Below are positions 1 through 6,565 of a stretch of DNA of 14,554 nt, piece after piece. The DNA is taken from positions 1 through 14,554 of the forward strand of contig DAOWFN010000097.1 of the NCBI GenBank assembly GCA_030637945.1, in the 5' to 3' direction. Made by a program: the position numbers and the translations under genes. The notes beneath the pieces are model-generated. The model saw nothing but the letters and a program-made list of their open reading frames with translations, was not told the DNA's origin and ran no database searches. Every line of letters begins with the position of its first letter. Within the stretch, counting starts at the first letter, position 1. The stretch is from Gammaproteobacteria bacterium (GTDB lineage: Bacteria; Pseudomonadota; Gammaproteobacteria; SZUA-229).

Positions 1-1
1 G

Positions 2-592
2 GAAAAAGGCGATGCTGAGGCATTGAGCGTAGCGCATGCATTACTGGGTTCGCAACAGAATATTTCGATAGGTGATAAAGAACGCCTGTTTGGTTACCTC
101 GAGGGCTCTGGAAAGATTATATTGCCCGAGCCACAGGCATTGTTGACGCCCGCATCAAAAATGCCGGGTCTTGATGGACAAAAAATGTCCAAATCATATA
201 ATAATACGATTGCTTTGCGTGATGATACGGATACGGTCACGAGGAAACTGCGTACCATGCCAACGGATCCAGCCAGAGTGCGCCGCAACGATCCTGGGGA
301 TCCTGCTAAATGTCCGGTATGGCAGTTTCACGAAGTTTATTCAGATGATAACACCCGTGAGTGGGTGCAAAACGGCTGTAGAAATGCGTCGATTGGTTGT
401 GTAGAGTGTAAACAGCCAATTATTGAATCGGTGATTGCTGAGTTAAAACCGATGCAGGAAAGGGCAAAAGAGTACGAAGAGGATGTGTCAGCCGTTAAAG
501 CGATAATTGAAGAAGGAAATGAAGCCGCAAGAGAGGTCGCTCGTGATACACTCGAAGATGTTAGGAAAGCGATGGGTATTGCATACCTGTAA
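2..592 (+). CDS. trpS: Tryptophan--tRNA ligase, C-terminal part (partial)
   Basis: This is the 3' part of a class I aminoacyl-tRNA synthetase that charges tRNA-Trp in the cytoplasm. The open frame runs from base 2 without a start, so the gene begins upstream of the window; a TTG at 23 is internal, not a start. The class I signature KMSKS is present within DGQKMSKSYNNT (about 172-210), followed by the TrpS-type segment RKLRTMPTDPARVRRNDPGD. The central stretch with PVWQFHEVYS and GCVECKQPI, and the helical C-terminus with MQERAKEYE, match the longer TrpS form found in many proteobacteria rather than the short E. coli enzyme. About 196 residues are visible; the HIGH-type ATP-binding half is missing. 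It lies 94 nt upstream of scpA on the same strand, an arrangement I recall from other gammaproteobacteria. Identification is secure. Confidence 0.95.
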   Translation, partial: EKGDAEALSVAHALLGSQQNISIGDKERLFGYLEGSGKIILPEPQALLTPASKMPGLDGQKMSKSYNNTIALRDDTDTVTRKLRTMPTDPARVRRNDPGDPAKCPVWQFHEVYSDDNTREWVQNGCRNASIGCVECKQPIIESVIAELKPMQERAKEYEEDVSAVKAIIEEGNEAAREVARDTLEDVRKAMGIAYL

Positions 593-686
593 GTAAGCAG
601 GTAGTTACTCATAAGTGATTTTCAGGTCACAATTTAAGGTTACGATCTGAAGTTAGAGGCGCCCCTGGTGAATACGATTAAATAAT

Positions 687-1658
687 ATGGCAAACCCGGA
701 CATTCAAGAAACACAACAACACGAGAAACTGGCTGAAGAATTAAATTCTGCGCAGGTTGATCAGGCAGACGTAAGTACCGGCAAGCAAGATCAGGCTGTC
801 ACTAAAACTGTTGGAAAAGTAGCGAATCAGGCTGCAGGTCAGGGAGAACTGCCTTTTGCTTTAATCCAGGGTGAACCACTAACCGTTGTTCCACAAGATC
901 TATACATTCCACCTGATGCGCTGGAAGTTATTCTTGAAGCCTTTGAAGGGCCACTTGATCTGCTGCTTTATCTTATCAAGCGGCAAAACATTGATATTCT
1001 GGATATTCCTCTGGAAGAGACGACTCGTCAGTACATGCACTACATCGATCTGATGCAAAATTTAAAAATCGAGTTGGCAGCAGAGTATCTATTGATGGCA
1101 GCGATGCTGGCTGAGATCAAATCTCGTATGTTGTTACCCCGACCTGCGGAGAGTGAAGATGAAGATGACCCGCGTGCAGAATTAATCCGTCGTCTGCAGG
1201 AGTATGAGCGATTTAAAACAGCAGCAAAGGATATCGATGAGCTGCCGCGTGTTAATCGTGAGATCCATCTAACCGATGTCGAATTGCCTGAAATACATCA
1301 GGATAAACCGGTGCCTGAAGTTGATCTGCGCGATGTCCTGTTTGCATTTAAAGATGCTATGTCAAGAGCCGATATGTATACGCACCATCATATTCAACGT
1401 GAAGCATTATCTGTCCGTGAACGCATGAGCAATGTGTTGAGTGCGATTAGTTCAGATGGTTTTACCGATTACACTAGTCTATTTACCATCGAGGAAGGTC
1501 GTCGCGGTGTCGTGGTTACCTTGTTGGCGATACTTGAACTGGTTAAAGAACAGTTAATTGACCTGGTGCAGTCAGAAGCGTTTGCGCCTATTCATTTAAA
1601 AACGGCTGGTTCGGATGCAGGCTCATACAGTAGTGAGAAAAATGATGATGAAAAATAA
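687..1658 (+). CDS. scpA: Segregation and condensation protein A
   Basis: ScpA is the kleisin subunit that bridges the SMC heads and, with ScpB, forms the condensin that organises and segregates the chromosome. The conserved N-terminal kleisin helices begin only at about residue 79 (LEVILEAFEGPLDLLLYLIK, then DILDIPLEETTRQYMHYIDL), and the MAAMLAEIKSRMLLPRP block follows. The C-terminal winged-helix region lies around residues 225-300. In front is a 75-residue Q/E/K-rich extension, low in hydrophobic residues and probably disordered. The ATG at 687 is the only start I see before the in-frame TAA at 681-683, although no strong ribosome binding site precedes it. At 323 residues it is somewhat longer than a typical ScpA because of this extension. 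scpB follows after 36 nt, so the two are probably co-transcribed and made together. Confidence 0.95.
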   Translation: MANPDIQETQQHEKLAEELNSAQVDQADVSTGKQDQAVTKTVGKVANQAAGQGELPFALIQGEPLTVVPQDLYIPPDALEVILEAFEGPLDLLLYLIKRQNIDILDIPLEETTRQYMHYIDLMQNLKIELAAEYLLMAAMLAEIKSRMLLPRPAESEDEDDPRAELIRRLQEYERFKTAAKDIDELPRVNREIHLTDVELPEIHQDKPVPEVDLRDVLFAFKDAMSRADMYTHHHIQREALSVRERMSNVLSAISSDGFTDYTSLFTIEEGRRGVVVTLLAILELVKEQLIDLVQSEAFAPIHLKTAGSDAGSYSSEKNDDEK

Positions 1659-1694
1659 TAACAGCAGTGGCTTACAATAATAAGAGAACACATC

Positions 1695-2483
1695 ATGGAA
1701 ATAAACAAACTCAAAAATATTCTTGAAGCAGTTTTACTAGGAGCTGATCGAGCTCTAACAGTGATTCATATGGAAGGTTTGTTCGAGCTTGATGAAGAGC
1801 GGCCAACACGCGATGAGATCCGTAAAGCATTGCATGAGATGGAGAATGATTACGAAACACGTGGTTATGAATTAAAGCAGGTAGCTAGTGGTTTCCGTCT
1901 ACAGGTGAAGCAGGAATACGCAACCTGGGTTGGACGTTTATGGGAAGAGAGGCCTGCTCGGTATACGCGCGCGCTGTTGGAAACTATGGCACTTATCGCG
2001 TATCGTCAGCCGGTAACACGTGGTGAGATCGAAGAGGTTCGTGGTGTGAGCGTTAGTTCAAATATCATGAAAACATTACTGGAGCGTAACTGGATCAAGG
2101 TGCTGGGTCATAAAGACGTGCCAGGTAAGCCAACGCTATACGGTACAACGAAAGAATTTTTAGATTACTTTAATCTCAAGTCTCTTGATCAATTGCCGAC
2201 ACTGGCAGAGATAAAAGATTTAGATAGTATTCATCCTGAGCTTGCACTCGACGAGCATGAACAAGCTGGTACTGCTGATGAAGATTCAGGCCAGAATGAA
2301 AACGATCCTGACGAAAATAACATAGAATCTTCGGCGGCGGATATTGAGGAATCTGTCAGCGAAGATACTCTTGCAGAAGAATCTAGTGAAGTTGGCTCTG
2401 ACGATGTTGTTGAAGCGGAAACATCTGAAGCCGATGAATCTGAACAGATGCTCGAGACTGAAAAACAAGTTTTTAATGTTTGA
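1695..2483 (+). CDS. scpB: Segregation and condensation protein B
   Basis: ScpB is the dimeric winged-helix partner that binds the ScpA kleisin in the SMC-ScpAB complex. The family pattern is clear: an N-terminal MEINKLKNILEAVLLGADRA helix, YELKQVASGFRLQVK, the strongly conserved LLETMALIAYRQPVTRGEIE, then RGVSVSSNIMKTLLERNWIK and GKPTLYGTTKEFLDYFNLKS. The folded part ends near residue 180. The last 80 residues are a strongly acidic D/E/S-rich tail, probably disordered; acidic tails of variable length are common in ScpB. The ATG at 1695 has a weak purine-rich site (AAGAGAA) about 8-10 nt upstream. It lies between scpA and rluB, the usual place. Confidence 0.95.
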   Translation: MEINKLKNILEAVLLGADRALTVIHMEGLFELDEERPTRDEIRKALHEMENDYETRGYELKQVASGFRLQVKQEYATWVGRLWEERPARYTRALLETMALIAYRQPVTRGEIEEVRGVSVSSNIMKTLLERNWIKVLGHKDVPGKPTLYGTTKEFLDYFNLKSLDQLPTLAEIKDLDSIHPELALDEHEQAGTADEDSGQNENDPDENNIESSAADIEESVSEDTLAEESSEVGSDDVVEAETSEADESEQMLETEKQVFNV

Positions 2484-2539
2484 TAAGTCTTAACATAAAT
2501 AATTATATCTCCTTCATCTTCATCCTGGATTACTGAATC

Positions 2540-3472
2540 ATGTCACAAGAACGCGTGCAGAAAGCCCTGGCACGAATGGGTTACGGTTCTCGTCGTGAAA
2601 TCGAACGCCTGATCGGCGAAGAAAAAATTCGTATCAATGGACAGCTCGCAAAATTGGGCGACCATGTCTCTGAAGGCGACAAAGTTAATGTAGGCAAACG
2701 CCGCGTAGTCATCAAATCTGATGTTAATCGTATCCGTGTTCTTATTTACAATAAACCGGAAGGTGAGATCTGCACCCAGAAAGACGAAGAAGGCAGAAAG
2801 ACCGTTTTTCAGAGTATAGGTAGATTAAAAGACGGGCGGTGGATTAGTGTTGGTCGATTAGATATTAATTCAAGTGGCTTATTGTTGTTTACCAATTATG
2901 GCGAGCTGGCGAATCATCTGATGCACCCCTCCAGTGAAATCGAACGTGAATATGCCGTCAGAGTCCATGGTGAAGTCACCAAAGACATGATTAAAAATTT
3001 ATTAAAAGGCGTTGAGCTGGAAGATGGCCTGCTTAAATTTGATCAGATTATTGATAGTGGTGGGCAAGGTTCAAACCATTGGTATCATGTCATTATCAAG
3101 GAAGGAAAAAATCGAGAAGTGCGCCGTCTCTGGCAATCACAGGATGTGAGGGTGAGCCGATTAACGCGTGTACGGTATGGAAATATTGTTTTACCGCGCG
3201 ACCTGAAAGTAGGCAGAAAGATAGAGTTAACGCTTGATGAAATAAAGTCATTATTTGCAGACGTAAGGCTTGAATGGCCAGAATCACGTGACGAAATAGC
3301 CAGTCAGATAAGAAAAAAAGCTAAAAACACATCGATCAAACAACATTTATATGGCAGTGGTAGCAAAGCTAAACCCGCTAGAACTTCGCAATCCCGAACA
3401 GGTCAGAGCAACAAGGGCGGCTTGAGAAAGGATGCAAAGTCAGTAAAATCAAAAGTAAAGAGAAAACGCTGA
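2540..3472 (+). CDS. rluB: 23S rRNA pseudouridine(2605) synthase RluB
   Basis: This is a RsuA-family pseudouridine synthase that isomerises one uridine in helix 93 of 23S rRNA (U2605 in E. coli numbering). An S4 RNA-binding domain occupies residues 3-50 (ERVQKALARMGYGSRREIER). The catalytic domain carries the signature GRLDINSSGLLLFTNYGELA with the nucleophilic aspartate at about residue 108, and the later conserved stretch KEGKNREVRRLW. The last 60 residues are rich in K, R, S and G and resemble the basic RNA-binding tails of other RluB proteins. RluB is chosen over RluE/RluF/RsuA because it has a full S4 domain, a long basic tail, and the scpA-scpB-rluB context. The gap to scpB is 56 nt. 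I see no strong Shine-Dalgarno sequence before the ATG. Confidence 0.92.
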   Translation: MSQERVQKALARMGYGSRREIERLIGEEKIRINGQLAKLGDHVSEGDKVNVGKRRVVIKSDVNRIRVLIYNKPEGEICTQKDEEGRKTVFQSIGRLKDGRWISVGRLDINSSGLLLFTNYGELANHLMHPSSEIEREYAVRVHGEVTKDMIKNLLKGVELEDGLLKFDQIIDSGGQGSNHWYHVIIKEGKNREVRRLWQSQDVRVSRLTRVRYGNIVLPRDLKVGRKIELTLDEIKSLFADVRLEWPESRDEIASQIRKKAKNTSIKQHLYGSGSKAKPARTSQSRTGQSNKGGLRKDAKSVKSKVKRKR

Positions 3473-3480
3473 TGTAGTTT

Positions 3481-3548
3481 GGGCATAGTTTTTTGCCCAC
3501 GCGTTCCGTCAAACTCTTAATGTCATACGTGGGCAAAAAATCATGCCC
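3481..3548. repeat. REPIN-like composite inverted repeat
   Basis: Two 21-nt arms (3481-3501 and 3528-3548) are reverse complements except at two adjacent bases, separated by a 26-nt loop. Each arm also folds on itself: GGGCA pairs with TGCCC around an 8-nt loop. Two small palindromes in inverted order is the architecture of REP doublets (REPINs or BIMEs), which RAYT transposases are known to move. It begins 8 nt after the rluB stop. The nested hairpins could also attenuate read-through from rluB, but a clean stem followed by a T-run is not evident. The core GTGGGCA...TGCCCA differs from the repeat at 4657-4766, so these are two families. Confidence 0.65.
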
Positions 3549-3582
3549 ATCCCGCGTAATTAATTTTTTACCTGGAGGAGCG

Positions 3583-4638
3583 ATGAAAGTAATTAATTTA
3601 TTAAAAATCTTATTTTGCGTGCTTCTCATTTCACTATCCAGCTTATCGATTGTCAGCGCGAAAACCGAAGGCGAGCTAAGTGCCGGTATGGTGAATCCCG
3701 GTCACGAAGAACATCCCGCCTGGTTTAAAGTGTCTTTTCTAGATCTGTTTGAAGATATCGAGGATGCTGCTGATAACAATAAACGTTTGATGATTTATTA
3801 TTATCAGGATGGCTGTCCTTATTGCAAAAAATTACTGCAGGAGAATTTTTCTCAGCGAGAGATTGCAGATAAAGCGAAAAAATATTTTGATGTGGTCAGC
3901 ATTAACCTGTGGGGAGATAAGGAAGTTACCGTGGGTGATAAAACTTACACAGAAAAAGAGTTTGCCGAAGCACTAAAAGTTCAATACACACCAACCCTGT
4001 TGTTTTTTAGCGAAGATAACAAAATCGTGTTTCGCGCCAATGGTTATTATCCGCCGGAAAAATTCAGTGCGCTATTGGATTATGTCGGTGAAAAACAGGA
4101 GGCAAACTTAAGTTATCAGGATTATATGGAAACAGTTAATCCACAACCATCTACAGGTCGTCTGCATGATGATATCAATAGTGTTGCATCAGCGGCTAAT
4201 CTGTCTCAGGGATCGAATAACGTTGAGGAGAAGCATCTCCTGGTCATGTTTGAACAAAGAAAATGCAATACCTGTGATGAGTTACATCTAGATATATTAA
4301 AGCGCAAGGACAGTATCGAGCAGTTGTCACGATTTAAAGTCGTCGTATTAGATATGTGGTCGGACCAAGTCATTGCCACGCCTTCGGGTGAGAAAATGAA
4401 AATCCGTGACTGGGCTAAGAAACTCGATGTGAAATATGCGCCCAGCCTGATTTTTTTTGATAATGACGGTGATGAAGTATTTCGAACAGATGCATATCTG
4501 AAAGCATTCCATACGCAGTCGGTAATGGATTATGTGGCTTCTGATTCATATAAAACACAAAGTAACTTCCAGCGTTATATCGATAAACGCGCCGAGCACT
4601 TGCGCGAGCAGGGTATCGAAGTTAACTTGATGGAATAG
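3583..4638 (+). CDS. Exported protein with two thioredoxin-fold domains
   Basis: This 351-residue protein begins with a Sec signal peptide (residues 1-26, hydrophobic core LLKILFCVLLISLSSLSIV, cleavage after VSA), so it should act in the periplasm. Two thioredoxin-like domains follow. The first has the active-site motif CPYC at 78-81 and the cis-proline motif TPT at 136-138; the second has CNTC at 228-231 and APS at 286-288. Both place a long insert after the CxxC helix, share the rhythm VV.(L/I)(N/D)(L/M)W..., and end in a similar helix, so they look like an internal duplication. The fold resembles SoxW/DsbD-gamma-like thioredoxins that reduce or isomerise periplasmic disulfides; the substrate is unknown. 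The ATG at 3583 is chosen because GGAGGAG lies just upstream and the signal peptide starts there. An in-frame ATG at 3493 lies inside a repeat and would bury the signal. It is flanked by two inverted repeats and shows no clear operon partner. Confidence 0.82.
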   Translation: MKVINLLKILFCVLLISLSSLSIVSAKTEGELSAGMVNPGHEEHPAWFKVSFLDLFEDIEDAADNNKRLMIYYYQDGCPYCKKLLQENFSQREIADKAKKYFDVVSINLWGDKEVTVGDKTYTEKEFAEALKVQYTPTLLFFSEDNKIVFRANGYYPPEKFSALLDYVGEKQEANLSYQDYMETVNPQPSTGRLHDDINSVASAANLSQGSNNVEEKHLLVMFEQRKCNTCDELHLDILKRKDSIEQLSRFKVVVLDMWSDQVIATPSGEKMKIRDWAKKLDVKYAPSLIFFDNDGDEVFRTDAYLKAFHTQSVMDYVASDSYKTQSNFQRYIDKRAEHLREQGIEVNLME

Positions 4639-4656
4639 TTAAAGTTATACCAGTTA

Positions 4657-4766
4657 CGTCATTCCGGCGTGTTTTTAGCCGGAATCTATGTTTAATATTG
4701 CAGAAAACTATCTGGTAATCTTTATCCTGCAAGATGGATACCGGCTAAAAACACGCCGGTATGACG
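4657..4766. repeat. Second REPIN-like inverted repeat
   Basis: The arms at 4657-4682 and 4741-4766 are 26 nt long and match as reverse complements at 25 positions; the loop is 58 nt. Each arm contains its own hairpin, CCGGC pairing with GCCGG around a T-rich (or A-rich) loop. The outer motif CGTCATTCCGGC...GCCGGAAT resembles short dispersed palindromes I recall from several proteobacterial genomes, but I cannot verify the family. It starts 18 nt after the stop of the double-thioredoxin gene and may also help end that transcript. Confidence 0.7.
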
Positions 4767-4777
4767 AGTGTCTATGG

Positions 4778-4807
4778 TTGCCACTGTTGAAATTATCTCA
4801 TTAATAT
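4778..4807 (+). promoter_or_regulatory. Possible sigma-70 promoter for the fetB-like gene
   Basis: TTGCCA (4778-4783) matches the -35 consensus at five of six positions and is followed after 18 nt by TAATAT (4802-4807), which matches the -10 consensus at four. Transcription would start near 4814, giving a leader of roughly 18 nt before the ATG at 4832. It lies just downstream of the repeat at 4657-4766. This is a pattern match only. Confidence 0.3.
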
Positions 4808-4831
4808 TACTCCTGTACCAAATAATCAATC

Positions 4832-5569
4832 ATGAATGAATCGCTTGAAACAATACCACTGATTAACTTATCGCTTGCTTTTATTCCCGCGTTGATAACG
4901 ATAGTCATCCTGTTTAAATGGTCATTAAAATCAACTAATGCTATATATGCAGTTTCCCGTATGCTGGTTCAACTGTTGCTCATAGGTTATTTTTTAACAT
5001 ATATTTTTGAATCTGATAACTCAGGAGTTGTGTTAATCATATTGGCTGTGATGGTTTTTTCATCCAGTTGGATCGCGTTGGGAACGGTTGCTGAAAGAAG
5101 GCTTGAATTATACAAACATGCTTTTGTATCAATAACGGTTGGCGGTGGTTTTACTTTGTTGTTGATCACACAAGGGGTATTAGCGCTGGACCCATGGTAT
5201 TCCCCTCAATCAGTGATCCCTATAGCCGGGATGATATTTGCAAATTCAATGAACAGTGTCAGCCTTGCGGCTGAGCGTTTAAATGCGGAAATCGATAGAG
5301 ATGTTTCCTATGATGTTGCGAGAAAGATTGCACTGCAATCGTCTCTTATTCCGGTCATTAATTCCTTGTTCGCCGTAGGTCTTGTCTCGTTGCCGGGTAT
5401 GATGACAGGGCAGATCTTGTCTGGCGTATCACCACTTATTGCTGCTAGATATCAGATCATGGTGATGTGTATGGTATTTGGCTCAGCAGGCATTGCGACG
5501 GCGTATTTTCTCGTTTTGGTCAAACCGGTTTTCGACAGAGTTCTGGTAGACGATTCCGAGTCTGTTTAA
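4832..5569 (+). CDS. FetB/YbbM-family (UPF0014) ABC transporter permease
   Basis: This 245-residue integral membrane protein has about seven hydrophobic segments. Family signatures are visible: AVSRMLVQLLLIGYFLTYIF near residue 40, VIPIAGMIFANSMNSVSLAAERL around 130-150, and SLIPVINSLFAVGLVSLPGMMTGQILSG around 170-200. In E. coli the homologue FetB pairs with the ATPase FetA and is reported to export iron and aid oxidative-stress resistance. Here no ATPase gene is adjacent: the upstream neighbour is a thioredoxin-like gene and the downstream one is a convergent dehydrogenase. The permease must therefore use an ATPase encoded elsewhere, or the family member works in another pairing. The ATG at 4832 starts a normal-length protein; no strong ribosome binding site is visible. 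Function beyond the family is inference. Confidence 0.85.
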   Translation: MNESLETIPLINLSLAFIPALITIVILFKWSLKSTNAIYAVSRMLVQLLLIGYFLTYIFESDNSGVVLIILAVMVFSSSWIALGTVAERRLELYKHAFVSITVGGGFTLLLITQGVLALDPWYSPQSVIPIAGMIFANSMNSVSLAAERLNAEIDRDVSYDVARKIALQSSLIPVINSLFAVGLVSLPGMMTGQILSGVSPLIAARYQIMVMCMVFGSAGIATAYFLVLVKPVFDRVLVDDSESV

Positions 5570-5572
5570 TTT

Positions 5573-5596
5573 GAGGTTCTTTATCTAAGGAACCTC
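5573..5596 (+). terminator. Hairpin just after the permease gene
   Basis: GAGGTTCTTTA (5573-5583) pairs with TAAGGAACCTC (5586-5596) with one G-T pair and a 2-nt gap, starting 4 nt after the stop codon. No T-run follows, so it is not a textbook intrinsic terminator, but it could slow polymerase or protect the mRNA end. Its right arm is the left end of the MITE-like element, so the stem may be a by-product of that insertion or a remnant of another terminal repeat. Confidence 0.4.
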
Positions 5597-5749
5597 TGAT
5601 CAATTCGTGAAATCGTATCTTGCGCACTGAATCATCCATCTTCAGCGTTGTAAAACTTCGCAATAGCCAGCTATTACGTGCGTTTCACGCCTTGAATCTG
5701 AATGATTCAGCGCACAATTTACTTCATTCAGAATTAATCAGAGGCTCCC
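5588..5749. mobile_element. 162-bp MITE-like near-palindromic element
   Basis: The left end AGGAACCTCTGATCAATTC and the reverse complement of the right end, GGGAGCCTCTGATTAATTC, match at most positions. The inverted similarity continues inward: GCGCACTGAATCATCCATCTTCA on the left against GCGCTGAATCATTCAGATTCA on the right, down to a central AATAGC/GCTATT palindrome at about 5662-5675. It encodes no transposase. Both ends abut TA (5586-5587 and 5750-5751), consistent with the target duplication of Tc1/mariner or IS630-type elements. I infer a non-autonomous element moved in trans. Its right end supplies the stop and last codons of the minus-strand dehydrogenase. Confidence 0.72.
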
Positions 5750-6497
5750 TAACGATAGAGAGTAAATCATCAAGTTGAAATGTTTTTCCGTGTGACGATG
5801 TATCGTTGATGTTATTGCCGTCTTCGCTTAGTAAATAAGCGGCAACCTTTGCGACGTCATCTGGTTTAGCATGTGTCGTCGGATCCTCTGCAGGAAACGC
5901 GCGTGTTCTAAAGTTGGTTCTGACTTTACCGGGATCCAGTCCTTTAACGTTTATTTTTGTGTTATCGAGTTCATCGGCCAGGATTTCCATGAACGTTCTT
6001 AATCCGGCTTTGGCGACGCCATACGCACCCCAATATGCAGTGTTTTTATCATCCAGAGTAAAAACAATAGAGCTGCTTTGTTTATTATTTAGTAGTGGGA
6101 TACATGCTTGTGTCAGCATGAAAGTGGCGTTTAAGTTTATTTGCATAACACGGTGCCAGAGCTTTAGGTCATATTGCTGGATAGGGGAGGCTGCACCCAG
6201 CCAGCCAGCATTGTTGAATAAGCCATCCAGTTTGCCAAACTCTTTGTGTATGACATCATTTAAGGTGTCACAGTCTTCAGGTGTCATTTTTTCATAATCG
6301 AGTGGGTAGATGACAGGTCTGGTGTGTCCAGCACTGACTATTTCATCGTACAGGGCTTCAAGTTTAGGCAATGTTTTGCCATGTATGATGACTGTTGCAC
6401 CTTGTCCGGCGCATTCAATGGCCGTTGATTTACCTATACCGTCACTGGCGCCAGTAATAAGGATGACTTTATCTGTGAGATTGTTAGTTAATTGCAT
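5724..6497 (-). CDS. YciK-like short-chain dehydrogenase/reductase
   Basis: This 257-residue Rossmann-fold oxidoreductase resembles E. coli YciK, an uncharacterised SDR. The cofactor loop TGASDGIG is at residues 15-22, the NNAG motif at 95-98, the structural Asn near 121 (INLNATFMLTQACIPLL), and the Tyr/Lys pair YGVAK at 159-163, followed by DPGKVRTNFRTRAFPAEDP, which closely follows the YciK pattern. One key feature is unusual: where YciK has FTSSS, this protein has FTLDD (residues 146-150) and the loop to the Tyr is about three residues shorter, so the usual catalytic serine appears to be lost. The last seven residues (EPLINSE) and the stop are encoded by the MITE-like element, so the native C-terminus was probably replaced. 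The start at 6497 gives a standard N-terminus and lies 68 nt from the divergent mnmC. Substrate is unknown. Confidence 0.85.
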   Translation of the reverse strand: MQLTNNLTDKVILITGASDGIGKSTAIECAGQGATVIIHGKTLPKLEALYDEIVSAGHTRPVIYPLDYEKMTPEDCDTLNDVIHKEFGKLDGLFNNAGWLGAASPIQQYDLKLWHRVMQINLNATFMLTQACIPLLNNKQSSSIVFTLDDKNTAYWGAYGVAKAGLRTFMEILADELDNTKINVKGLDPGKVRTNFRTRAFPAEDPTTHAKPDDVAKVAAYLLSEDGNNINDTSSHGKTFQLDDLLSIVREPLINSE

Positions 6498-6565
6498 ATT
6501 ATGATGGTGAATTTAAAGTAACAGGCTTAAAATTAGCTTCCTATTTTACCTTTTCTCGACCTTAT

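Noticed and set aside
593..686. Possible trpS terminator or scpA leader regulation
   Set aside because: I found no strong stem with a T-run and no riboswitch-like pattern in these 94 bases.
3493..3582. Upstream ATG at 3493 as the start of the double-thioredoxin protein
   Set aside because: It lies within the inverted repeat, has no ribosome binding site, and would place 30 residues before the signal peptide. The ATG at 3583 has GGAGGAG just upstream.
5914..6504. Plus-strand open frames opposite the YciK-like gene
   Set aside because: They read the complement of conserved SDR motifs and contain no recognisable domain.
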